In this document: piece after piece, positions 57,133-64,000 of the stretch | Numbering within the stretch: position 1 is the stretch's first letter | Layout: every line of letters starts with the position of its first letter | DNA from: Dechloromonas aromatica (nom. nud.) | GTDB lineage: Bacteria > Pseudomonadota > Gammaproteobacteria > Burkholderiales > Rhodocyclaceae | Direction: 5' to 3' | Length of the DNA: 64,000 nucleotides | Assembly (NCBI GenBank): GCA_017848965.1 | Contig: JAFIHA010000024.1 | Span: 62,001-126,000 of the forward strand | Position numbers and translations under genes: made by a program | The notes under the pieces: model-generated | Databases searched by the model: none | Told to the model about the DNA's origin: nothing | What the model saw: only the letters and a program-made list of their open reading frames with translations

Positions 57133-58026
57133 TCAGAACAGGCGGTCAATGAACAAGGCGGCGAAGAGCAGGGTCAGGTAGAGGATGGAATAGCGGAAGG
57201 TGCGCCGCGCCAGGGCGTCGCTGTAGTTGCGGCAGAGCGCGATGGCGTAGCCGAGGAAGACGAGGTCGAGCAGGCTGATGGCGATCAGGTAGAACGTGCC
57301 GCTCATGCCCAGCGACACCGGGATCAGGCTGGCGGCGGCGAGCATCACGGTGTACCAGAGGATGTGCTGGCAGGTGAAGGCGATGCCGTGGGTGACCGGC
57401 AGCATGGGCAGGCCGGAGCGGGCGTAGTCGTCGCGCCGGTAGCAGGCCAGCGCCCAGAAGTGGGGCGGCGTCCACAGGAAGATGATGAGGAAGAGGACCA
57501 GCGGTTCGGCCGAGACCACGCCGGTCATCGCCGTCCACCCGAGCAGCGGCGGCATGGCGCCGGAAGCGCCGCCGATAACGATGTTCATCGGCGTCGCCGG
57601 TTTGAGGAGCAGGGTGTAGATGACGGTGTAGCCGACGAAGGTAGCCAGGGTCAGCCACATGGTCAGGTCGTTGATGTAGGTGTGCAGCAGCCAGAGGCCG
57701 GCGGCGCCGAGGGCGGTGGCCAGGCTGAGCGTTTCCAGCGGCGAGATGTCGCCACGGGCGGTGGCGCGCCAACTGGTACGCGCCATCTTGGCATCGACCG
57801 TGCGCTCGACCAGGCAATTCATCGCGGCGGCGGCGAAGGAGACCAGCGCAATGCCCAGCGCGGCGACGATGAAACGCAAGAGCGGCGGGAAATCCGGCGT
57901 CGCCAGGCACATCCCGATCATCGCGGTGAACACGATCAGGCTGTTGACCCGCGGCTTGCACAGGTGGCCGAAGGCGGCTAGACGTTGGCCGAGACTCAGG
58001 GGGGAGACGGTGGCGGCGGTGTGCAT
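57133..58026 (-). CDS. ctaB: Protoheme IX farnesyltransferase (heme O synthase)
   Basis: 297-residue UbiA-family membrane enzyme. NCLVERTVDAKMARTSWR (prenyl-diphosphate binding, NxxxDxxxD-like) and a second DDYARSG motif. It makes heme O, the CtaA substrate. ATG 58026 has AGGAGAA upstream. Confidence 0.93.
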   Translation of the reverse strand: MHTAATVSPLSLGQRLAAFGHLCKPRVNSLIVFTAMIGMCLATPDFPPLLRFIVAALGIALVSFAAAAMNCLVERTVDAKMARTSWRATARGDISPLETLSLATALGAAGLWLLHTYINDLTMWLTLATFVGYTVIYTLLLKPATPMNIVIGGASGAMPPLLGWTAMTGVVSAEPLVLFLIIFLWTPPHFWALACYRRDDYARSGLPMLPVTHGIAFTCQHILWYTVMLAAASLIPVSLGMSGTFYLIAISLLDLVFLGYAIALCRNYSDALARRTFRYSILYLTLLFAALFIDRLF

Positions 58027-58036
58027 GGCGGTTCTC

Positions 58037-58591
58037 CTAGCCGGCGTATTTGAGCAGGCGGTCGAGGTCGGCGCGCAGGCCTTGCGGGCTGGCGTCGGGC
58101 GGATAGGTCATGATGATCCGGCCTTGCGGATCGACCAGCAGCAGCGGATCGGCGATGTCGGCCAGGGTGTCCGGCGGCGCGCTGAGCAGCAGCAGGTCGG
58201 GTTGGCTGGCGCGCACGCCGGGCAGCGCGGGGTCGTCGGCCTGCCCGGTGAGCAGCGCGCGGCCCAGGCGGCCCATGTTTTTGTAGAGGGCGACGTGGAC
58301 GCGGCGCATTTCGTCGAGGCGCTGCAGGCAATCGGCGGCGCAGGGGCCGCGGACGTGCAGAACCAGTTGCCATTTTTCGGCGTTTTTTTCGGTTGACCGC
58401 AGGATTTCTGCCGGCAGCGGGCGGGGCGGCTTGAGCAGGTGGCCGTGGTGCGTCACCCGCGACGGGTGCCAGCCGCCGAAGTAGAGCGCGGCGGCGATGA
58501 CGAAGGGCAGGGCGAGCAGGCCGACGATCAGGGCCAGGGTCAGGCGGCCTTGGCGTTGGTCGGGCGGGGTGGGGAGGGCGACGCTGTTCAT
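58037..58591 (-). CDS. Membrane-anchored thioredoxin-like oxidase-cluster protein
   Basis: 184 residues, one N-terminal helix (about 18-38) then a thioredoxin/SCO-like fold with a CAADC pair. The position between surf1 and ctaB is typical of a small betaproteobacterial cytochrome-oxidase assembly protein. It starts within the surf1 stop (ATGA). A copper-delivery role is inferred. Confidence 0.7.
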   Translation of the reverse strand: MNSVALPTPPDQRQGRLTLALIVGLLALPFVIAAALYFGGWHPSRVTHHGHLLKPPRPLPAEILRSTEKNAEKWQLVLHVRGPCAADCLQRLDEMRRVHVALYKNMGRLGRALLTGQADDPALPGVRASQPDLLLLSAPPDTLADIADPLLLVDPQGRIIMTYPPDASPQGLRADLDRLLKYAG

Positions 58592-59355
58592 GGTCGGCGG
58601 ATCAGGAAATAGCCCCAGATGCCGAGGCTGGCGATGGCAAAACCGAACCATTGCAAGGCGTAGCTGCGGTGGCGGTCGGCGCGTTCGTCCGGGCGCGGCC
58701 AGTCGCGCACGTAGCCGCCCGCCGCAGTCGGGTCGAGCTGGACGACCAGGCCTTGCAGCGGGTAGGGCACGGCCGAGCGGAAGCGTTCGAGGTCGAGGTT
58801 CTGCCAGACCGGCGCCCAGCCGCTGGTCGGCTGCGCCGCCAGGTTGAAGAAACGCTGCGCGGGCAGCACGGCGATGCCGCTCACTTCGATTTCGCCGGCC
58901 GGCACCTCGGCGACGGGCTGCTGGCGATGATCGGCCGGCGCCGGCAACCAGCCGCGATTGAGCAGCACATGCATGGTCGATCCGGAAAGCCGCAAGGGGG
59001 TGATGACGTGATAGCCGGCTTGCTCCCGATACGGGCGGTTGTCGATCAGCACCTGGTGGGCGGCGTCGTAGCTGCCGCGCAGGATGACCCGGCGATGGCG
59101 CAGGGCGTCGATGTCGGCGGGCGTCGTCGGCATGGCGATGGCGGCGTCGTGGCTGCGGCTGTCGAGTTCGATCTGCAGCGCCGTCTTGCTTTCGGCCTTG
59201 CGCCATTGCCACAGGCCGAGCGAAACGAAGGCCGGCAGCAGCAGCGCCAGCAACAGTCCGCCGAGGATCGCCACCTGCTTGCGGCTGGCCCTTGCCGGCG
59301 CGCTCGGGCGGCGCGCATACTGGGCCGTGGCAACTGACCCGGAGGCGTCGTCCAT
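58588..59355 (-). CDS. SURF1-family cytochrome oxidase assembly protein
   Basis: About 255 residues with helices at both ends. SLGLWQWRKAESK (after TM1) and YALQWFGFAIASLGIWGYF (TM2) are SURF1 hallmarks; it helps insert heme a. ATG 59355 shares the sequence CATG with the divergent DUF2909 start, so promoter and ribosome-binding signals lie inside coding DNA. ATG 59391 is an alternative. Confidence 0.85.
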   Translation of the reverse strand: MDDASGSVATAQYARRPSAPARASRKQVAILGGLLLALLLPAFVSLGLWQWRKAESKTALQIELDSRSHDAAIAMPTTPADIDALRHRRVILRGSYDAAHQVLIDNRPYREQAGYHVITPLRLSGSTMHVLLNRGWLPAPADHRQQPVAEVPAGEIEVSGIAVLPAQRFFNLAAQPTSGWAPVWQNLDLERFRSAVPYPLQGLVVQLDPTAAGGYVRDWPRPDERADRHRSYALQWFGFAIASLGIWGYFLIRRP

Positions 59356-59554
59356 GCTCAGGATTGTGGTGGTTTTGCTGTTGCTTGGCATCGTCGGCAG
59401 CCTGTTCTCCGGGCTCTTCCTGCTCTATCGCGATCGCGGCCAGGGCGAACGCACGGTACGCGCGCTGACCCTGCGCATCGGCCTGTCCATCGCGCTCTTC
59501 CTGTTGCTGCTCGGCAGTTTCCGGTTTGGCTTCATTCCCGGTTACACCCAATAA
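59354..59554 (+). CDS. Twin-transmembrane protein, DUF2909
   Basis: 66 residues with two hydrophobic helices and a short loop with YRDRGQGERTVRALTLRI. Strong CCGGAGG lies upstream of ATG 59354. It is the only plus-strand gene in the oxidase cluster: its start overlaps surf1 and its end overlaps coxC by 13 bases. Confidence 0.8.
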   Translation: MLRIVVVLLLLGIVGSLFSGLFLLYRDRGQGERTVRALTLRIGLSIALFLLLLGSFRFGFIPGYTQ

Positions 59555-60414
59555 ACGAAGACAAAAAGGATCAGCCAGACCACGTCGACAAAGTGCCAGT
59601 ACCAGGCCACCGCCTCGAAGGCGAAGTGGCGCTCGGCGCTGAAGTGGCCGGCCAGGCTGCGCAGCAGGATCACCGCCAGCATGACGGTGCCGAGCGTGAC
59701 GTGGAAACCGTGGAAGCCGGTGAGCATGAAGAAGGTCGCGCCGTAGGCGCCGGCGCCCATGGTCAGGCCCAGTTCGGTGTAGGCGTGGTGGTATTCGTAA
59801 GCCTGGAAGCCGAGGAAGATGGCGCCGAGCAGGACCGTCGCCGCCAGCCCGGCGACCAGTTGCCGGCGCCGGTCGCGCAACAGGGCCCAATGCGCCCAGG
59901 TGACGGTGGCGCCGGAACTGAGCAGCAGCGCGGTGTTCAAGGCCGGGATGCCCCAGGCGCCCATCGGCGTGAACGGCGCGCCCTGCGGGCCGCTGGTCGG
60001 CCAGGTGCCGGCGAAGTCGGGCCACAGGGTGACGCCGTGCACCGCCATCATCTCGCCCAGGCGTGGCACCGAGATCACCCGCATGTAGAACAGGGCGCCG
60101 AAGAACGCGGCAAAGAACATCACTTCGGTGGCGATGAACCAGATCATGCCGTAGCGGAAGGAGCGGTCTTCCCAGTCGCGGTAGGCGCCGCTCTGCGATT
60201 CGGCGATGACGTGGCCGAACCAGCCGAACAGCACATAGACGATGACCGCCGCGCCGGCCAGCATGACCCACTGGCCGGGGCCGGCGTCGTTCATCGTCTG
60301 CACGAAGCCGAGCGCCAGCAGGAACATGCCGGCGGACAGGATCACCGGGTACAGGCTGGGCTGCGGAACGAAGTAGTGCGCGCCGTGGCCGGCGTGGGCT
60401 GGAGCGTTTTTCAT
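59542..60414 (-). CDS. coxC: Cytochrome c oxidase subunit III
   Basis: 290 residues with seven helices. RYGMIWFIATEVMFFAAFFG and AWYWHFVDVVWLILF are COX3 signatures. Start overlaps the ctaG stop (ATGA). Confidence 0.95.
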   Translation of the reverse strand: MKNAPAHAGHGAHYFVPQPSLYPVILSAGMFLLALGFVQTMNDAGPGQWVMLAGAAVIVYVLFGWFGHVIAESQSGAYRDWEDRSFRYGMIWFIATEVMFFAAFFGALFYMRVISVPRLGEMMAVHGVTLWPDFAGTWPTSGPQGAPFTPMGAWGIPALNTALLLSSGATVTWAHWALLRDRRRQLVAGLAATVLLGAIFLGFQAYEYHHAYTELGLTMGAGAYGATFFMLTGFHGFHVTLGTVMLAVILLRSLAGHFSAERHFAFEAVAWYWHFVDVVWLILFVFVYWV

Positions 60415-61013
60415 CTTGCCTCCGCGGTGCGGGTAAGGGTCCGGCGTTGGCCGTCGATGCTGAAAAAGGCGTAGGACAGGGTGATGTGGCGGATGTCGGC
60501 GGCGACTTCCTTCTTGACGATGAAGGCCAGCGGCATCTCGCGCGCTTCGCCGGGGCCGAGGGTCTGCTGGGTGAAGCAGAAGCACTCGATCTTGTCGAAA
60601 TGCTGTGCCGCCTGGCCGGGCGTGACGCTGGGCACGGCCTGGCCGGTGACTGCCCGGTCCGAAGTGTTGCGCACCAGATAGGCGATCTGCTGCAGTTCGC
60701 CGGGGTGGATGTCGAGGTGGGTGAGCAGCGGTCGCATTTCCCAGGGCAGGCCGGGCATCACCGTGCCGGTGAATTCGACGCGGATGCTGCGGCCAGTATC
60801 GACGGCGGCGGCCGGCGCGGCGCTGGCGCTGAGGCCGCCGACGGTAAAGCCGCGCCCTGGTCCGGCGGTCTTGCCGTTGAAGCCGGTGGCCTCGCAGAGC
60901 ACGTTGTAGAGCGGCACCAGCGCAAAGGCGAAGGCAAAGGCGCCGGCCACCAGCAACAGCAGACGGCCGATCAGGCGGCGGTGGCTGGCGGGAGCGGCGG
61001 GCACCTGTTCCAT
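60411..61013 (-). CDS. ctaG: Cytochrome c oxidase assembly factor CtaG (Cox11)
   Basis: 200 residues, one membrane anchor (about 15-37) and a periplasmic domain with the copper-binding CFCF motif in KIECFCFTQQ. It delivers copper to the CuB site. Followed in overlap by coxC. Confidence 0.95.
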   Translation of the reverse strand: MEQVPAAPASHRRLIGRLLLLVAGAFAFAFALVPLYNVLCEATGFNGKTAGPGRGFTVGGLSASAAPAAAVDTGRSIRVEFTGTVMPGLPWEMRPLLTHLDIHPGELQQIAYLVRNTSDRAVTGQAVPSVTPGQAAQHFDKIECFCFTQQTLGPGEAREMPLAFIVKKEVAADIRHITLSYAFFSIDGQRRTLTRTAEAR

Positions 61014-61017
61014 GGCG

Positions 61018-61197
61018 CTAACGCGGGATCAACAGCCCGAGCAGGTAGATGGCCAGCACGGCGGCGCCCAGCCACCAGCCGAGGCGGCGGGAGGCGGCGC
61101 GGCGGGCGGACAGGTCGGCCGGGGAAAACGCCGCTGCGTTGGCGGATGGGGGGGCGGGGGGCATCGGCTCTCCGATCTGAAAGTTGCCCGGTTTCAT
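61018..61197 (-). CDS. Small oxidase-cluster membrane protein
   Basis: 59 residues with one C-terminal helix (about 40-57). It starts in the ctaD stop (ATGA) and ends 5 bases before ctaG. Similar short proteins sit here in other betaproteobacteria; function is unknown. Confidence 0.7.
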   Translation of the reverse strand: MKPGNFQIGEPMPPAPPSANAAAFSPADLSARRAASRRLGWWLGAAVLAIYLLGLLIPR

Positions 61198-62792
61198 TTG
61201 ATCACCGGCTGGGTTTCCCAACTGTGGTGGGGCGGCGGCGAGGACAACTCCCACTCCAGCCCTTCGGCGCCTTCCCAGACGCGGCCATCGACCTTGGGTC
61301 CGCCGCGCACGCAGCACCAGATGTTCCAGGCAAAGATCAACTGACTGAGGCCGAGGATGAAGGCGCCGACCGTCGACATGGCGTTGAATTCGGCGAACTG
61401 CAGCGCATAGTCGGGAATGCGCCGGGGCATGCCGGCGAGGCCGAGGAAGAACTGCGGCATGAAGGTCAGGTTGAAGGAAATCACCGTCAGCCAGAAATGC
61501 AGCTTGCCGAGCTTTTCGCTGTACATGTGGCCGGTCCATTTCGGCAGCCAGTAATAGACGCCGGTCATCACGCCCATGATGCCGCCGGCGAACAGCGCGT
61601 AATGGAAGTGGGCGACGACGAAATAGCTGTGGTGATACTGGGCGTCCGCCGCGACGTCGGCGAGGATCAGCCCGGTCAGGCCGGCGATGCCGAACAGCAC
61701 GATGAAGACGACGGCGAACAGCATCGGCGTCTCGAAGCTCATCGCCCCCTTCCACATGGTGGCGATCCAGCAGAAGAAGAGCACGGCCAGCGGCAGCGAG
61801 ATGGCCATGGTGCTGAACATGAAGTAGAAAAGCGCCGGCACCGGCAGGCCGGCGGTGAAGAAGTGGTGTGCCCAGACCACGACCGAGAGCAGGCCGATGG
61901 CGATGAAGCTGTAGACCTGCGCCTTGTAGCCGTAGGTCGGCTTGCGCGAGAAGGTGGCCAGCACATGCGGCATCAGCCCCCACACCGGCAGCAGCAGGAT
62001 GTACACCTCGGGATGGCCGAAGAACCAGAACAGGTGCTGGAAGAGGATGGGGTCGCCGCCGCCGGCCGCGTCGAAGAAATGGGTGCCGAAATGGCGGTCG
62101 GTGAGCAGCATGGTGACCGCGCCGGCCAGCACCGGCAGCGTGGCGATCAGCAAAAAGGCGGTGATCAGCCAGCCCCAGGCGAAGAGCGGCAGCTTCATCA
62201 TGGTCATGCCGGGGGCGCGCATGTTGAAGATGGTGACGATGATGTTGATCGACCCCATGATCGACGAGATGCCCAGGATATGCACGGCGAGGATGGCGAA
62301 ATCGACGCCCATGCCGCCCTGCACCGAGAGCGGCGCGTAGAAGGTCCAGCCGGTGGCAATGGCGCCGTCGCCGATGCCGAACAGGGCCAGCGTGAACGGC
62401 AGGGTGAGCAGGATGGCGGCCGGCGGCAGCAGCCAGAAGCCCCAGTTGTTGAGGCGCGGCAGCGCCATGTCGGGGGCGCCGATCATCAGCGGCAGCATCC
62501 AGTTGGCGAAGCCGGTGGCGGCCGGCATCAGCGCCGCGAAGATCATCACCAGCGCATGCACGCCGATCAGCTGGTTGAAGAACTCGGGTTGCATCAACTG
62601 CAGGCCGGGCTGGAAGAGCTCGGCACGCACGGCGAGGATCATCAGCCCGCCGACGAAGAACATGATCAGCGAAAAGGTCAGGTACATCGTGCCGATGTCC
62701 TTGTGGTTGGTCGTCGTCAGCCAGCGCATCAGGCCGCCGGGGTAGTGCCCGGCGTCGTGCGGGGTGGGCTGCGTGGTGGTGGCTGTATTCAT
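61194..62792 (-). CDS. ctaD: Cytochrome c oxidase subunit I
   Basis: 532 residues with twelve helices. CuB/heme ligands are in WFFGHPEVYILLLP, WAHHFF and HFHYALFAGG. The H-Tyr cross-link motif GHPEVY shows a type A heme-copper oxidase. ATG 62792 is chosen from the conserved N-terminus. Follows coxB. Confidence 0.97.
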   Translation of the reverse strand: MNTATTTQPTPHDAGHYPGGLMRWLTTTNHKDIGTMYLTFSLIMFFVGGLMILAVRAELFQPGLQLMQPEFFNQLIGVHALVMIFAALMPAATGFANWMLPLMIGAPDMALPRLNNWGFWLLPPAAILLTLPFTLALFGIGDGAIATGWTFYAPLSVQGGMGVDFAILAVHILGISSIMGSINIIVTIFNMRAPGMTMMKLPLFAWGWLITAFLLIATLPVLAGAVTMLLTDRHFGTHFFDAAGGGDPILFQHLFWFFGHPEVYILLLPVWGLMPHVLATFSRKPTYGYKAQVYSFIAIGLLSVVVWAHHFFTAGLPVPALFYFMFSTMAISLPLAVLFFCWIATMWKGAMSFETPMLFAVVFIVLFGIAGLTGLILADVAADAQYHHSYFVVAHFHYALFAGGIMGVMTGVYYWLPKWTGHMYSEKLGKLHFWLTVISFNLTFMPQFFLGLAGMPRRIPDYALQFAEFNAMSTVGAFILGLSQLIFAWNIWCCVRGGPKVDGRVWEGAEGLEWELSSPPPHHSWETQPVIK

Positions 62793-62802
62793 CGCTCGAC
62801 TC

Positions 62803-64000
62803 CTAGCGCAGGGCCTTGATCTGGGCGGGCTGGACCATGTCGCCCTGTTGGTTGCCGAAGCTGTTGCGTTCAAAGGTGATGACGGCGGCCAGTTCGACGT
62901 CCGACAGCGTGTTGCGGAAGGCCTGCATGGCGGTGCCGGCCTTGCCGTTCATCACCCGGTCCACGTGGCCGTCCTTGGCGGGTTTGCCGTTCATGTCGAA
63001 GAGCGGGCCGGCGATCACCTTGCTGCCGGCCAGTGCCGGGAAGGCCGGGGGCAGGCCCTGGCCCTCGCTCTGGTGGCAGGCGACGCACTGTTTCTCGTAC
63101 ACCTCCTTGCCGGCGGCGATCAGTTCGTCCTTGCTCCAGGTCCGCTCGCTGCTGCCGGCCGCTGCCTTGGCCTCGGCCTTCTTGCTGTCCACCCAGGCCA
63201 GATATTCCGGCTCGGGCACGGCATGCACCACCACCGGCATGAAGCCGTGATCCTTGCCGCACAGCTCGGCGCACTGGCCGCGGTAGATACCGGGCTTCTC
63301 GATCAGCACCCAGGTCTCGCGCAGGAAGCCGGGGATGGCGTCGCGCTTGACGCCGAATTGCGGCACCCACCAGGTATGGATGACATCGGTCGACGTCAGC
63401 AGCACGCGCACCTTCTTGCCTACCGGCAGCACCACCGGCTGGTCGACTTCCAGCAGGTAATGCTCGCCCTTGGCCTCGGCATTGGCGATCTGGTCACGCG
63501 GCGTGGCCAGGGTGCTGATGAACTTGATGCCGGCCTCGGGGTATTCGTACTGCCATTTCCACTGCATGCCGGTGACCTTGAGCACCATGTCGGCCCGCGT
63601 CTGGGTGTCCTCCATGTTGATCACCGCCTTGACCGCCGGGATGCCCATCAGCACGAAGTCGATGAAGAGCAGGATGGCAAACGGCACCAGCGCCCAGAAC
63701 CACTGCAGGGCGCCGCGCGGCCCGGAGAACCTGGCCGCCTGATGACCGACGCTTTTGCGATGGCGGATCATCGAATAGATCATGATTGCGAACACCACGA
63801 CGAACAGCACGGTGATGATCAGCATGAATTCGTTGTGGATGTGCAGCGTCTCCCGCGCGATCGGCGTGACCGGCTCCGGGAAGTTGAAACTGTAGGCCGC
63901 CTGTGCGACACCCGGCAGCCATGCCGGGGCGAGGGGGGCGAGGCGCCGAAGGTGGCGCCAGGTCAGCAGGCTTGAAGACGAAATTCCGGCGCAGCAATGC
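62803..64000 (-). CDS. coxB: Cytochrome c oxidase subunit II with fused cytochrome c (caa3 type), 5' end cut
   Basis: 398 residues visible; the frame stays open to the window edge without a usable start codon, so the N-terminus lies beyond 64000. The visible part ends its signal sequence at GVAQA, then AYSFNFPEPVTPIARE. Two helices, the CuA site (CAELCGKDHGFM), and a C-terminal cytochrome c domain with CVACH follow. The fused heme domain defines a caa3-type oxidase. Confidence 0.95.
   Translation of the reverse strand, partial: HCCAGISSSSLLTWRHLRRLAPLAPAWLPGVAQAAYSFNFPEPVTPIARETLHIHNEFMLIITVLFVVVFAIMIYSMIRHRKSVGHQAARFSGPRGALQWFWALVPFAILLFIDFVLMGIPAVKAVINMEDTQTRADMVLKVTGMQWKWQYEYPEAGIKFISTLATPRDQIANAEAKGEHYLLEVDQPVVLPVGKKVRVLLTSTDVIHTWWVPQFGVKRDAIPGFLRETWVLIEKPGIYRGQCAELCGKDHGFMPVVVHAVPEPEYLAWVDSKKAEAKAAAGSSERTWSKDELIAAGKEVYEKQCVACHQSEGQGLPPAFPALAGSKVIAGPLFDMNGKPAKDGHVDRVMNGKAGTAMQAFRNTLSDVELAAVITFERNSFGNQQGDMVQPAQIKALR

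Overview
The window is typical of a GC-rich betaproteobacterial chromosome, most likely a denitrifying member of the Rhodocyclales (Dechloromonas/Azonexus/Azospira-like). The evidence is a periplasmic nitrate reductase cluster with NarXL, a caa3-type cytochrome oxidase assembly cluster in betaproteobacterial order, two cobalamin riboswitches and beta-type housekeeping proteins. This placement is an inference from gene content; no 16S gene is present.

Layout. 1-1.8 kb: 5' part of argD, preceded by a terminator hairpin and a possible arginine-rich leader ORF, then a MscS channel. 1.8-10.4 kb (minus strand): napFDAGHBC followed by narX-narL, mostly with 4-base stop/start overlaps. 10.9-11.8 kb: divergent moaA, which makes the molybdenum cofactor precursor needed by NapA. 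11.9-15.2 kb: tRNA-Asn followed by a small A+T-richer island. It holds a serine-recombinase 3' relic running into the tRNA gene, one large SIR2-protein kinase fusion gene, and a tyrosine-integrase 5' relic. 15.3-26.2 kb: YegD-type Hsp70, two small membrane protein genes (one broken), a DUF2726 protein, a lipoprotein, a sensor diguanylate cyclase, an exonuclease/GIY-YIG protein, a zinc-ribbon/SPFH membrane module, and a divergent ScfR-like/GntR regulator pair. 26.3-30.5 kb: a 1399-residue SNF2-type helicase. 30.5-36.4 kb: btuB under a cobalamin riboswitch, a periplasmic-sensor histidine kinase and an acyl-CoA synthetase.

36.6-43.5 kb: a sigma70-like promoter and a cobalamin riboswitch precede nrdA - btuF-like - exported CbiZ/nitrilase fusion - nrdB. 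Corrinoid-salvage genes are thus nested inside an operon for a B12-independent ribonucleotide reductase. 43.6-50.6 kb: a TonB-dependent receptor and a Nik/Opp-type ABC importer, behind a NikR-like dyad; metal (nickel or metallophore) uptake is the inferred role. 50.9-53.3 kb: a LysR gene whose 3' end (369 bp) is duplicated on the far side of a two-gene nucleotidyltransferase cassette. 53.5-56.0 kb: azoreductase, pirin and a DedA-rhodanese fusion. 56.0-64.0 kb (minus strand): coxB (partial), ctaD, a small protein, ctaG, coxC, surf1, a small assembly protein, ctaB and ctaA, with a convergent DUF2909 gene embedded.

The best candidates for undescribed biology are the SIR2-kinase fusion in the tRNA-Asn island (probable phage-defence or abortive-infection protein), the CbiZ-nitrilase fusion in the B12-regulated nrd operon, and the repeat-flanked nucleotidyltransferase pair. 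All functional calls rest on motif recognition by eye; no database search was run.
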